Source of the DNA: Podarcis raffonei
Lineage: Eukaryota; Chordata; Lepidosauria; Squamata; Lacertidae
Direction of reading: 5' to 3'
Assembly: GCF_027172205.1 (NCBI RefSeq)
Contig: NC_070614.1
Coordinates: 44,569,001 to 44,633,000 of the forward strand
DNA length: 64,000 bases
Shown here: piece by piece, positions 12,501 through 23,000 of the stretch
How the letters are laid out: each line of letters begins with the position of its first letter
How positions within the stretch are numbered: position 1 is the stretch's first letter
Program-made: the position numbers and the translations under genes
The notes under the pieces: generated by a model
The model's database searches: none
Seen by the model: the letters and a program-made list of their open reading frames with translations, nothing else
Told to the model about the DNA's origin: nothing

Positions 12501-15439
12501 AAATGACTGGCAGAATCCGTGACCAGGGAGAAGAGTCGGTGGAAGAAGATTGGAAGAAATTTAAGGACTATTTACAGAAATATTGTAAAATTAATGAATG
12601 TTACAATGATGTCGGATAGAACTTAAGTGGTTTGCAGCTGTAATGTTTTGAGGGATAGGAAAAAAAAAAAGGTGGAATTAGGTTAAGAATTATTGACAAG
12701 GATTCGCTGAACTAATAATTTGAACTGGAATACAAAAAGGGGAGGTATGAGGAGGTCGGGGAAATATGTCAATGAAAAATAATTATTGTGAACTTTATGT
12801 GTTTTTTTAAAAAAAATTCTTTGTATTTTTCTACTTTTTTGTACTTTTTTTCTTTTCTCTTTTTGATTCTTTTTTCTCCATTGTATTAACTTTGAAAATC
12901 TTAATAAATATCTTTTTAAAAAAACCAAAGTACTTAAAGAAACAACAAAATGAATTGGACTCCTTGGCAGGTTTTGAATAAACATACACAAATTTATTTG
13001 TTAATATAATAGATGGATAATTTAGAGATTTTTACATTTTTATAACATGCAGAGAATAATATGTGTTAAGAAATCAGAAAGAGGAACTGAGGGAAGTCGT
13101 GGGGGGAGGGAGGGGGTATGTGGGGGAGATGGGGCAAATTGGGGAAAATACAATTGATGGAATAATCTGTTATGTGAAAATAGTCAATAATTTTATTTTC
13201 TAAAAAGAAGAACTTTAGCTTTTTCTCCCAAGGTATGTGGCACCTGGGTACATATGGATCCTACAGTTAACATTTCTGGCCCTCCTATTTACGGATAGAT
13301 CACCTGATGTTATACGAATCCCCTAAAACATTTTCTTAATATTAACCCCTTTGTGTCCCTTTGGATAGGTGCCACCCATTTCCTTATGTAATGCCAACTG
13401 CCGTCCTGGTTATGAGAAGAAAAAGAAGGAGGGGAAGAAGTTCTGTTGTTATGCTTGTAATCCGTGTCCTCATGGGATGTTCTCAAATGAGAAGGGTGAG
13501 AGATGCTATATTAGCATGTACAAGTTATTTTAGTAAATTATGAACAAATTGGCAATGGGGTTTGCTCTGTATGGCCTCAATTTATATTGTTTATTAAAGA
13601 TAGTAGAATAATTTCCCTTCAGTCTCAGTAAAAGATGCCACTATGAAGAAATTATCTTAACCTTCTAGGGAATAAACCATCAGAATGTGACGTTATCTGT
13701 AACGTAAAGATTTTCCATCACTGTGTCTACATTGATCATTTAAACGTTATTAAATATAATGTTCCATAATGTTTAATGCAGTTTCCCATTGCTGGTGGCT
13801 CACTGCTGTGGTGTCACATTTTAACACTGCATTTTAACTTTATAAACCACTAGTGTAGCTTCACCTCAAGTCTGTTTTGATGCAAGAAGACATAAATTTC
13901 ATACAGTGGTACCGCTTCAGGTTACAGACTCTGCTAACCCAAAAATAGTACATCAGGTTAAGAACTTTGCTTCAGGATGAAAACAGAAATCGCGTGGCGG
14001 CAGCGTGGAGGCAGTGCGAGGCCCCATTAGCTAAAGTGGTGCCTCAGGTTAAGAACAGTTTCAGGTTAAGAATGGACCTCCAGAATGAAATATTTTCTTA
14101 ACCCGAGGTACCACTGTACATAGATTTTGTCCTGGAAGACAACTAAAGTTTTGGGGAAGGGTGTATGGAATAGAAGTGGTGTTTTTTTCTCTGAGACCAA
14201 GGCTCTTTGGGGACAGTGTTAAAATCCTTTAAAAATCACCCTTTTAGCTTCCAAGATTTCAGCTATAATATTTCTCTGATTTCATTATGAAGTATCTGTG
14301 GTTCTAAGAAAATGGAGGAGGACCACTGAAAGAATAGTTTCTCCATATAGGAAATGTCAAATTCCATGCTTAACTTTATTTTCAAAGCATCAAGGGCACA
14401 AGCATTTGAACTAGAAGTTTTGAAACTTTTCCTCGTGGAAACACTATGGTAAGGGGTCTCCTGATTTTTTAAAAAAACAAAACACACTCTTAAGCATATT
14501 CTGGTTTGTTTCCAATTGTCATGCAACCTTTTTTCAGGGTTGGAAACCTGTGCCAGATGTCCTCCGGATCAATATCCAAATGAAGAGCAGAATGAGTGCA
14601 TTCCCAAGAAACCAAACGTCCTAGGCTTTGGTGAAACTTTGGCCATGGTTTCAACTTTTTCTGTGCTTTTATTCTCTCTGATCACTGCTACGGTACTTGG
14701 CATTTTCATTAAGCACCGGGACACTGCCATCGTCAAAGCCAACAACAGAAGCCTCACTTACATTCTCCTCATCTCCCTCCTCTTGTGTTTCCTGTGCTCC
14801 TTGATGTTCATTGGAATGCCTAATAAGGCAACCTGCCCACTCCGACAAACGGCTTTTGGCATTGTCTTCTCTGTGGCCCTCTCCAGCATCTTGGCCAAGA
14901 CTATTTCAGTGGTTTTGGCATTCATGGCTACCAAGCCAGATTCCACAATCAGGAAGTGGGTAGGCAAAAAACTGGCTTACTCCATTGTCCTTTCCGGCTC
15001 CATTGTTCAAGTGGGACTCTGTGTCTTCTGGCTGGCAACCTCTGCCCCATTCCCAGATGTGGACATGCACTCAATGACTGAAGAAATTATATTCTTATGT
15101 AATGAAGGGTCAGTTCTCATGTTCTATTGCGTTTTAGGCTACATGGGCTTCCTGGCCACTATCAGCTTCACTGTGGCCTTCTTAGCCAGGAAGTTGCCTG
15201 ACAGCTTCAATGAAGCCAAGTTCATCACCTTCAGCATGCTGGTCTTCTGCAGTGTTTGGTTCTCCTTTATTCCCACATACTTGAGCACCAGAGGAAAATA
15301 CATGGTGGCTGTGGAGATCTTCTCCATCTTGGCTTCCAGTGCTGGGCTGCTGGGTTGCATCTTTTCCCCTAAATGCTACATTATTGTGGTGAGGCCTGAG
15401 CTGAATAACAGAGAGCAGCTGATACGGAGGAAGATGTAA
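3565..15439 (+). CDS. VMN2R: Vomeronasal type-2 receptor, gene B (six exons, intact)
   Basis: Class C GPCR of the V2R family, 881 residues, for the plasma membrane of vomeronasal sensory neurons. Exons: 3565-3782, 5363-5654, 6600-7478, 8352-8579, 13369-13495, 14538-15439. All junctions are GT-AG; intron phases are 2, 0, 0, 0, 1. Exon 1 encodes a leucine-rich signal peptide ([12 protein letters not shown]). Exons 2-4 form the Venus-flytrap domain ([61 protein letters not shown]). Exon 5 is the cysteine-rich NCD3G-type linker (nine cysteines in exons 5-6). Exon 6 carries seven helices, roughly residues 615-865, and a short tail ending RRKM. The ATG at 3565 is chosen over an in-frame one at 3544 because only the former is shared by genes B-F. 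Exon 3 is 12 bp shorter than in C and D, losing four residues near [10 protein letters not shown]; the frame stays open. Intron 4 is swollen by nested LINEs. Confidence 0.95.
3900..4480 (-). mobile_element. Decayed antisense CR1/L3-like LINE relic, intron 1 of B
   Basis: On the minus strand short frames recall the region before the reverse transcriptase of CR1/L3-type LINEs, such as a [16 protein letters not shown] stretch (compare the family pattern SLxxGxxPxxLKxAVV). Homologous DNA in intron 1 of gene F reads [17 protein letters not shown], close to the family pattern LDPCPSWLI. There is no intact frame. Because genes B-F all carry it at the same place, it was there before the array expanded. 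Boundaries are approximate. Confidence 0.45.
4785..4985 (+). repeat. Old CORE/MIR-type SINE remnant, intron 1 of B
   Basis: GGGTTCAAATCTCC is a tRNA B-box, followed by a CTGGGTCACCTACAACTTAG segment in the position of the MIR-type core and a degraded tail. The same remnant lies in intron 1 of genes C, D, E and F, best preserved in E, so it is older than the array. Confidence 0.5.
5655..6599. other. Intron 2 of gene B
   Basis: About 0.95 kb of AT-rich sequence that aligns along its whole length with intron 2 of genes C (19474-20480) and D (33788-34781). No transposon, RNA gene or conserved frame was recognised. The short open frames seen here and in C and D are explained by recent duplication. 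Confidence 0.6.
7479..8351. other. Intron 3 of gene B
   Basis: About 0.87 kb that aligns with intron 3 of C and D. A central block (about 7740-8240) has higher GC than the rest and contains short open frames on both strands that persist in C. They match no family I recognise and are interrupted in D, so I do not call a gene. Confidence 0.55.
8946..9722 (+). mobile_element. LTR-like piece plus leader of an LTR retrotransposon, intron 4 of B
   Basis: A block beginning TGTTTGTCAGG and reaching CATGACA at 9481-9487 has the TG...CA form of an LTR of about 540 bp. It is followed by CTGGTGGCAGAGCAGCTG, in the place of a primer-binding site and leader, and by a possible gag start (ATGGCTGAGGAGGAGCAG). 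No second LTR or polymerase region was found; an L1 fragment follows directly. Homologous pieces lie in genes C and D and none in E. The element is a broken fossil. Family assignment (perhaps Ty3-like) is inference. Confidence 0.4.
10890..12926 (+). mobile_element. Internally deleted L1: 5'UTR fused to ORF2 C-terminal region
   Basis: This 2037-bp insertion has a perfect 14-bp target duplication AAAGTACTTAAAGA (10876-10889 and 12927-12940) and sits inside the older L1 fragment. It starts GACTTCCGGTC, like an L1 5' end, runs through a GC-rich 5'UTR-like region, then joins near 11700-11710 directly to the last quarter of ORF2. It ends with a 3'UTR, AATAAATATC and a short A-run. ORF1, endonuclease and reverse transcriptase are absent. 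Genes C and D have the uninterrupted site, so it inserted after B separated from them. Confidence 0.88.
11741..12619 (+). CDS. L1 ORF2 C-terminal domain frame in the deleted L1
   Basis: An open frame of 292 residues from the ATG at 11741 (open upstream to 11702) encodes only the C-terminal part of L1 ORF2 protein. It aligns with the L1 in gene E from KKLNM/KKINM onward: WLHYYQI, then AMIKWAQD, then the zinc-knuckle-like [18 protein letters not shown] at about residues 152-169, then a lysine-rich end. In L1 this region binds RNA and supports target-primed reverse transcription. Alone it cannot retrotranspose. No stop or frameshift was found over its length, which contrasts with the broken older fragment around it. 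Whether it is expressed is unknown. Confidence 0.7.
   Translation: MEAKWPKYWEILEQEGHRLKLQSFEKLKNKVRDWLHYYQIMEAYNLDKKIGFQVEKSKLESELLNPKTKILSKMYNLLLKWNTQDETVKSAMIKWAQDVRYNIMFADWEQLWTTGMKFTACNAIGENIMKMIYRWYMTPVKLAKIYHLPDNKCWKCKENEGTFFHLWWTCPKIKAFWELIYNELKKVFKYTFLKKPEAFLLGIVGQQVPKKDRTFFMYATIAARILIAKYWKTQDLPTLEEWQLKMIDYMGLAEMTGRIRDQGEESVEEDWKKFKDYLQKYCKINECYNDVG
13904..14116. mobile_element. Tc1/mariner-type MITE, intron 5 of B
   Basis: A 213-bp element with ends CAGTGGTACC and GGTACCACTG, flanked by TA on both sides, as expected for Tc1/mariner MITEs. Inner repeats of a GGTTAAGAAC type are also inverted. It shares with the copy in gene C a 13-bp deletion just after the left end; the copy in D retains these bases. 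Gene E lacks the element. Confidence 0.85.
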
Positions 15440-15654
15440 ATAACAGAATAGTTTGTCATTTCTGTATTTAGATTCTGTAGAGTTGTTGGCAGGGTCATTT
15501 CACTGTGGTTTTTCAAGAAAGGAAGTTACCCGAAATGATGAAAATTACAGAAGAGATTCTCTTATCATCTATGTTCTTGATATCTAGCATAGTTGCATAT
15601 GAGGTGCAAATGAACTGGGATAATGTGTATGAAAAAACTATGGATGATATCCGT

Positions 15655-15815
15655 AGCACCTCTGAGCACCAGAAGAAAATACATGGTGGCTGTGTAGATT
15701 TTCTCCATCTTGGCTTCCATTACTGGCTTGCTGGCTTGCCTCTTTTTCCCTTAATGCTACATTATTATGATAAGGCCTGAACTGATTAATAGAGAACAGC
15801 TGATATGGAGCAACG
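15655..15815 (+). pseudogene. Relic of V2R terminal-exon 3' end (duplicate downstream of gene B)
   Basis: The same relic as after gene A: a decayed copy of the TM7 and tail portion of exon 6, 215 bp after the stop of gene B. Two copies of the adjacent 3' sequence (about 15535-15650 and 15893-16010) flank it, showing a tandem duplication of the gene end of about 350 bp. Confidence 0.75.
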
Positions 15816-17033
15816 TATAAATGACAGAAGAGATTGTAGTTTATGTTGGGAGTTAGGCTCTATGACCTTTCTGGCCAGCGTCAGATGTGGGGGTGAAAAT
15901 AACAGAAGATCTTGCCTTATCATTTATGTTCATGGTATCCAGCATAGTTACATATGAGGTGGGAATGAGTTGGGACTATGTGTATGAATGAAACTATGGA
16001 TTAAATCCAACATATCCAGCAATCTGAATCCCTTACTCAACTTTTCCGGCATCCACTTTCCCAATAGGTTCTGAAACTCCTGAGCAGATGTTGGGGTGTG
16101 TTGGAAACTGCATATAGAGAAAAGGGGAAAGGGAACAGTGTAAGCTGCCTTATGTTGTGCGAGAGCATTGCTCAATCTATCAGGGCCATGCACTAGACTC
16201 AACCAAGTCTCCATTCAAATTATGGAAGAATTTGGGCAGTTTGGGTTGTATGATCTGTGGCTGTTGGGAAGGAATATCAGGCAAGAAGTGGAGGCATTGT
16301 TCCCAAGTTTCAGTAAGTGTAATCGATGTTACATATGACAGCGAGTGTAAGGGCCAATAGCAGGAGGAAATTAGACAAATGGGGAAAAGATGCAGTTGGC
16401 TCCCCTCTAAACACATTTTGATAGAGGAAATTTTAGGGAAAAGATGGATCCCTGCCTACAGGTGGGGTGTTTTTATTTTTGTTTGTAATTAGATGGATGT
16501 CCTGCATTAGTAAGCAGATAATACTTCATGACCTTAGAAATCTCTTCCTAATCTAGGATTGTGTGATGTGATAGATATATGTTTACTTCGGAAATCATTT
16601 CTGATGCACTCTAGAGTCAAAAACAAAACAAAAAGTTATCTGACCTGTAATTATTAAAATTACTATAATCAATTCACCTGGCAAAGCACCAGAAGGCATA
16701 ATGAAAAATAAAGATTCAAAAACTAAATCTAAAATGATTAAAAGCTCCCCAGTGTTCCATTGACAGCTATGGTAAGGGAAGAGAGAGGAGGCCAGGCTCT
16801 CTTATTTCAATCAGTTTTCCTCTTTCATTGTATAGGTCAGGTTTCAAATCACTCTAGATTATTTAGCATTCAATTCATTTTTAGTAACAGTGATAAAGTT
16901 AATAAGAAAGTGGGTACCTGCTCCTTTAAGAACAGAATTGCCAAAGTCGGCTGTCACCAAATACATCCTGTTCAAGTCAGGCTGATGATAGTAACAATAC
17001 TGTAGAGAGTCTATGTGTAGAAGGATATTTGTG
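15816..17033. other. Intergenic spacer B-C
   Basis: No gene. It is the shortest spacer and aligns with the A-B spacer except that about 1714 bp (A-B positions 1124-2837) are missing at a junction near 16297. The distal 730 bp are the conserved V2R upstream region. Confidence 0.7.
16648..16680 (+). promoter_or_regulatory. Conserved upstream block of gene C
   Basis: TAATTATTAAAATTA followed by CACCTG, 386 bp before the start codon at 17034. The function is inferred only from conservation and spacing. Confidence 0.35.
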
Positions 17034-20000
17034 ATGAGAATGTTGTTGCTGCTGTTTCTCCTGCTGCTTCCCAGTATGGTGCCCCAAGTGCACACTGTAG
17101 TTTGTAGCAGAAATAACCCTGTGCATATTCCACATGAGTGGTATGAACCAGGTGACCTTATCATTGGTGGGATAGTGTCTTATATGAATTACATATTCTC
17201 CAGCATTTCCTTCCATCAACACCCATCTCACGACTATGTTGACAATCTAGTGTAAGTAAATGGACCTTAAGATTATTTCCTTTATGCTTTATACATATAG
17301 ATCTGTCTAGAAAGTACTTTTGCTTTGGAAAGAATGCTATGAAAAATATTATTTATTTATTTTTTAAAAAAAGACGTAAGAATTTATAAGAATATTTTAT
17401 TCTTGGTTCAGAGTAAAGAGGAGACAAACCATAACCTGCTTCAAGTTGGATGGTATTTCTTCATCCTCCAATGAAGGATAAATAACTCACTGAACTTCCC
17501 CAGTCAAAGAGGCAGAATTAGGCTTGTGTGAGCAGTGTATACACATCAGAGACAGAGCCATGGGAGCACTGCCTCAAAGCCGTGTAAGCCAGGCACTGGG
17601 CTTGAGGAGAGGGCCATGAGGAGCTTACAAGGTCCTGGAGTCCGCTTGCCTCCTTCACAAAGGCTAGGCAGCAATTTTTCAGCTTTGGGAACTAGGTGGA
17701 ACGACTCTAGGACCCTGCCAGAGCCTTGTGACTCCTTCCTAAGGGAAGGCAATGCAAGGTCTACGTGGGTGCAAATTTTCATCCTCGCTAAGGGCGTCAT
17801 AGTACTCAAGTCTGCCACTGCCAGTCACTCCTATAAAGCTCCATTTAAAAAGCCAAGACAGCCAAGGGTCAAGGGGTCAGTTTGACAACTTCATTTCTTC
17901 AAGCGCATTCACTACATCCTCTGGCCACAATAATCAAAACTGATCCAGCAAAAATGGAACAGAGAGTGCACTGCATACCATTTGACTGGCTCCAATCGTA
18001 TCATGCAATTCTGTCTGAGACTGATTCCATCTCTAAAGTGCTTCCAAAGACGTAGCAGCAGGCTGCTAACGTTATAAGAGAAATGTTCTCTTGGCCAGAT
18101 GACAAAAGAATATTCAACACTGAAAAGATCTTGGTTGTGCACGCAGTGCTGGTAAAGATGAAGATATGAAAATTCAACTGTGTTTGAGCTGATGCAGTTT
18201 CAGATGACCAGCACTTGCTCTCTAGCCATTGATCCTCCTGCCCACAGTAATACATCATGGCAACCTTCTGGGTTCAAATCTCCATTTTCTGGGTCACCTG
18301 CAACTTAGGCACTTTTGTGAGTATGCAAGGGGAGAGAGAAGAGCTATGAAGCCCAGCTTGAGCTGCTTTAGTGAAGGATGGTAGAAAATGGAACTCATGT
18401 CTAATGTGCATTGCAAACAGTCAGGGATACATTTTAAATACGCTTAGTAATAATTGGAGGAGAGCCCTTTTACCATCATCACTGCTAGCTCATCACTGGG
18501 CATTCTTCATATTCAAAATGGCAGCTGCCAGTTCCTTTATTTAATTTCATAGCATTTCAATTGCTAGGGACAGCTGCGTAATGACAAAGAGATATCAAAC
18601 TGATTTCAATAACTGTAGCATAGCCATGTGGCACAGTTCTTCTTTCTAGTGATAAAGAGCAACGTGGTTAAAAAACCTGAAGCTTAGTAAGTGAAGATCT
18701 CTTCTCAATCTATGTTTTCAGACAGATAAAAATCAGACTTGGATGAAGGAAATATCCGAACTTTAACTTTAAAAGCACAAAGCAATTTGAAAATTTACAA
18801 GAATATTTAAGAGGGGCAATTTAATCTCTCACATCTCAATGTTGTGCACTTATCTTCATTTCATACCAGTTTGTGTTGCTAGGGACAACAACTGATGAAG
18901 GGGCGTTGTAATGATTTCAAAATCTGTACATGTTTCTAGTAATAAAAAGCAACATGGTTAGAATAACCGGATGTTATTAAGTGAAGATCACTTCTCAATC
19001 TTCATGTTCAGACAAATAAAAAATTCCATTTGAGTGGAAGAGAGATTCAAACATTAACTCTAAAGGAACAAAACCATTTCCATATTTCCAACATGATTCA
19101 ATTGAGGCAGTTGTATCCCTCAGATCTAAGTGTTGTGCACTGCTTAATTCCCTATAAAATGGTAAGGCACTTTCTTTCCAGGGTTATGAGAAAGTTCTAC
19201 CAACACATCCTGGCCTTGGTGTTTGCTGTTGACGAGATCAATGGGAATCCCAAGATCTTGCCCAATGCCACGCTTGGATTCCACATCTATGATAGCTATT
19301 TTGATTCAAGGATGACCTACCGAAACACTCTGGATTTGCTCTTTAATTCACATCACTTTGTCCCCAACTACATATGTGGAATTCAGAAAAAAGTAGTAGG
19401 AGTTATTGGGGGACTTAGCTCTCACACCTCCTCATCCATGGCAGATGTCTTAGGTCTTTACAAGATTCCACAGGTACATAAAATAGATATTTCATACCGT
19501 AGTTCAATCTATACTCCGTCAACTAGGAAGCTGTTGATTCATAAGTATCAAGTCGAAAAGGAAAATGGTTGCAATATATCGATATATTTGAGGATGTTAG
19601 TATGTGCATAAACCAACTTTTATGAGAGAGCCATGTTCCCAAAGATGTGTGTTTGATATATTTAGTGGAGGATTGGGCTCACAATATTTCAATTCTGCAA
19701 GCATTGTCCTAGCTGTCTGAAAAGCACCAATCCCAATTCATGCTGTTGATAATCGCTTGCACAGGCATAAATAACTCAAGACAAGAATGGCCCTCTCCCT
19801 AGGAATCATGAAATTCCCACCTTGTGGAAGTGTGATGTTATTCAGCACTGTCCTCTTTCAGAGGTTAATGAAAAGCACTTTTCTTGTTATTTTTCTGGCA
19901 TTTGGGGAAAGAGAAATAGTAGTACCAATTTTGTGTTGTTCTGCTACATTACTGAACTTCATTTTAGTTGCCTTACTTTTTAGTGGTATTTTATTTTCAT

Positions 20001-23000
20001 TATATATACAGTAATGGTTTATTGTTGATCACAGAAGAATAAAACGTATTGTATTCAAGAAACCTATAGGAGAACTCCCATGAGAGTTCTTAGTACACAA
20101 ACCATCAAAGTCTCTCTACAACTGCTTTATAGACCAAAAGAACATGATCAATGGTTTGTCTCCCTCCATTTCAACAATCAAGTTTTGTTGATGTATCCAA
20201 GCGGAATGTGGAAACGAGCAGGGATAAATGCTCTCCTGACTTTGACACAATCCATGTGTATAAGTATGCGACTGTGATGACTCCACAATAATAGGAATCA
20301 ATATCTACATAAATAAATGAGCAAGATTGTTTGTTTTGTGTGTTTTTCTAGGTAAATGGGAGGGTGGCCCTTTCTCTAAGATTAGAAAGGATGGAATGCA
20401 TAGGATTTATATTAGATAAATGAGTGTGTTGTGAATTCTTGTTTCCACATGGAAAAGTTTGGCTTTTTTTTCTTTTTCAGATTTCATATGGTTCATTTGA
20501 ACCGGCCATAAATGATCACATCAAATTCGCTTCCTTTTATCGCATGGTCCCCAATGAAGATTTTCAGTACAAGGGAATTATCCAGTTACTTCTGCATTTC
20601 AGATGGAAATGGATTGGGCTCATCACTCCAGCTAATGAAGATGGAGAACAGTTCTTGCAGACCATTGAACCAATGCTCTTCAAGAATGAAATCTGCTCAG
20701 CATTCACAGAAAGAACGGAATACTATTTTCAATTCAGCGGTAGAATATTTGATATAGTGGATCAATCAAAGCTTTTCTTACAAACTTTCATGAAAACCAA
20801 AGCAAATGCGATTGTTATATATGGAGAAAGTACGTCTATTATATGGCTTACATCTGTTTTTATTGCAAGGAGTATGATTCAGCTAATTCTTCATCAATCT
20901 GAGAGGAACGAACCTGAAGGGAAAGTATGGATTACAGCAGCCCAAATAGATTTCATATCAAATCTTGCAGGAAAACTGATTGACCCTAATATACAATTGC
21001 TCCAAGGTGCTATCTCCATTACAATTCACTCCAAGGAGATTCAAGACTTCTCAGACTTTCTGCAGGATGTAAAGCCTTCTGGACAAGATGCAGATGCTTT
21101 CATCAAGGATTTCTGGGAACAATCATTTCTTTGTTCAGTTTCAAGCTCCTCTGCATTAGCACTCATTATGGGTACATGTACTGGAGAGGAGATGCTGGAG
21201 AGCCTTTCTGCACCATTTTTTGAAATGAGCATGACCGGCCACAGCTACAGTATCTATAATGCGGTCTATGCTCTGGCACATGCCTTACATATTAGGTGCT
21301 CATCTGAAGCCATCTGCAAAAGGACAATGGACGGAAACAGACTCTTTCCTCAGAATGTAGAGCCTTGGCAGGTAGTGTTTCCTGTTACAAAGTCTTTACT
21401 TTATAACCTGCTTAGTGTTGTGAAGCCCATTGATGTACGATATGAGTTGTGATTTTTTTATAATAAATAAAATAATAAATCTTAATATAACAAAATGAAC
21501 ATTAACTAATTTTATTGTGATCCCTTCCAACTCTAAAATTATATGATCCTATGATTTTAGAAAATATTTACTTGAACTTACCCTGCCTGACCTCCATCAA
21601 AGTAAAGATTATTTTTCAGTGGCAGGAGGCCTTTCTTATAGCAGAACATGAATTCTAGGGACATTTTGTATATCTTCAATAAAGCCCCTCTCAATTCTTA
21701 TGTCCTGTGTAGAGCACAGTGGTGTGACATGCTGTAGCCAAGAGCTGATGCCATCCACTTGTGTTGGATATGTGATGGCTAGTGGAAGAGTCCAGTACAT
21801 CTTGAGGTGTGGCAAAGGTTGTAGCCAGTCTGCCATTGATTGCTGTGGGAGCCCCTTCACAAGTCCACCTAGAACATATTCCCTTTAGAGGTGAGGACTT
21901 CCATTTGAAGGATCAATTGCACACTGCTCTACTGTGTGTCCTAAATATTCCCTACTACCCAGGAACATATACTCACACAGGACTGCTCAAAAAGAGCTCC
22001 TGGCCCTTTTCGTGCCCATCATCTCAAATTCCTTTGATATATTGAATCTTAACAAAGGCTGCTCTGAAAAGTATCCCCTGACTGTGGAGTTTACACTGAT
22101 TCATGATTTCCCTGCTGAAATTTGGGAACTGAAGTGGTGAATTCCTGGAGGAAAAGAACTTAAATTTTTTCATGAAAACTATTGAATTGTCTTAGTAAGG
22201 CTATTACAAGACCATATAGAACTTTTGATTTTCTTTCCACCTAGCTGCACTCATTCCTGCAGAGGCTCTCATTCAACAACAGTGCTGGGGATGAAATTAC
22301 ATTCGATGAACATGGAGAATTAGCAGCTGGATTTGATATTACAAACCTGGTCACTTTCCCAAATAATTCCTATGTCAGGGTCAAAGTCGGAAGGCTGGAT
22401 CCTCAGGCCCCTCCTGGAAAAGAGCTCACCATTTATGATAACAGAATTCAATGGCACAGAGCCTTCACTCAGGTAAGGACATCACTGCACATAGGGGTGG
22501 CTTCTCTAGTTTTGACTAGTGCTGCCCAACTATTGCTGCCACTACTAATAATGCTGCCACTAAGAATTGTATTAGTAAATATAAAATGAACCATTGCTAC
22601 AAAAAGAGCAATGTGCAAAGAAGACATGTCAAACTAAGAAAGAGCATTGGCTATCAGAGTGTCATCCTACATGCTTGTTTGTGAAATCCACAATGCAGCT
22701 CTCTATTTAGTGGCATTCGATAGAGTTCTACACTAACTGTATCTTTGTGAATGAACATTGTAATCTTCGTGAGTTTTTGTTACTGCTTGAGACCCTAGTG
22801 TTGGGTTGCCATCATAGAAGGAGGAATGTACGGAGGTGTTTGTCAGGTTGACTCCTGCCACAGGCCTTGGAGGGTCCCCCAAAATTATGCCTTGCTCGGA
22901 GTGCCATGGAGCCCAGCTGCCCATCCATGTACTCCGTGGGCTGCTGGGCAAGGTATGCAGGCTCCTCTTAGTGCCTCAGGGGAGGAATCCAGCTGCTTGT

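Larger units (their letters stand above)
9722..13208 (+). mobile_element. Old L1 LINE 3' fragment (ORF2 tail), split by a younger L1, intron 4 of B
   Basis: From about 9722 the frame reads [20 protein letters not shown], then the L1 ORF2 C-terminal region ([28 protein letters not shown]) and a zinc-knuckle-like [18 protein letters not shown] near 10495. The ORF is broken by a stop near 10372, by another just after the zinc knuckle (near 10550), and by an A-rich stretch at 10618-10635. The piece lacks the endonuclease and reverse transcriptase. It is interrupted at 10890-12926 by another L1 derivative and resumes to an A-rich end near 13208. Genes C and D carry the same fragment without the interruption. 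Confidence 0.88.

Noticed and set aside
13361-13543. Arginine-rich frame overlapping exon 5 ([12 protein letters not shown]...) in four genes
   Set aside because: It is a different frame of the cysteine-rich exon and its splice sites. The correct frame gives the conserved cysteine pattern of V2R exon 5.
14569-15360. Long antisense open frames inside exon 6 of each V2R gene
   Set aside because: They are shadows of the 7TM coding strand, repeat in every copy only because exon 6 is conserved, and show no start context or family similarity.
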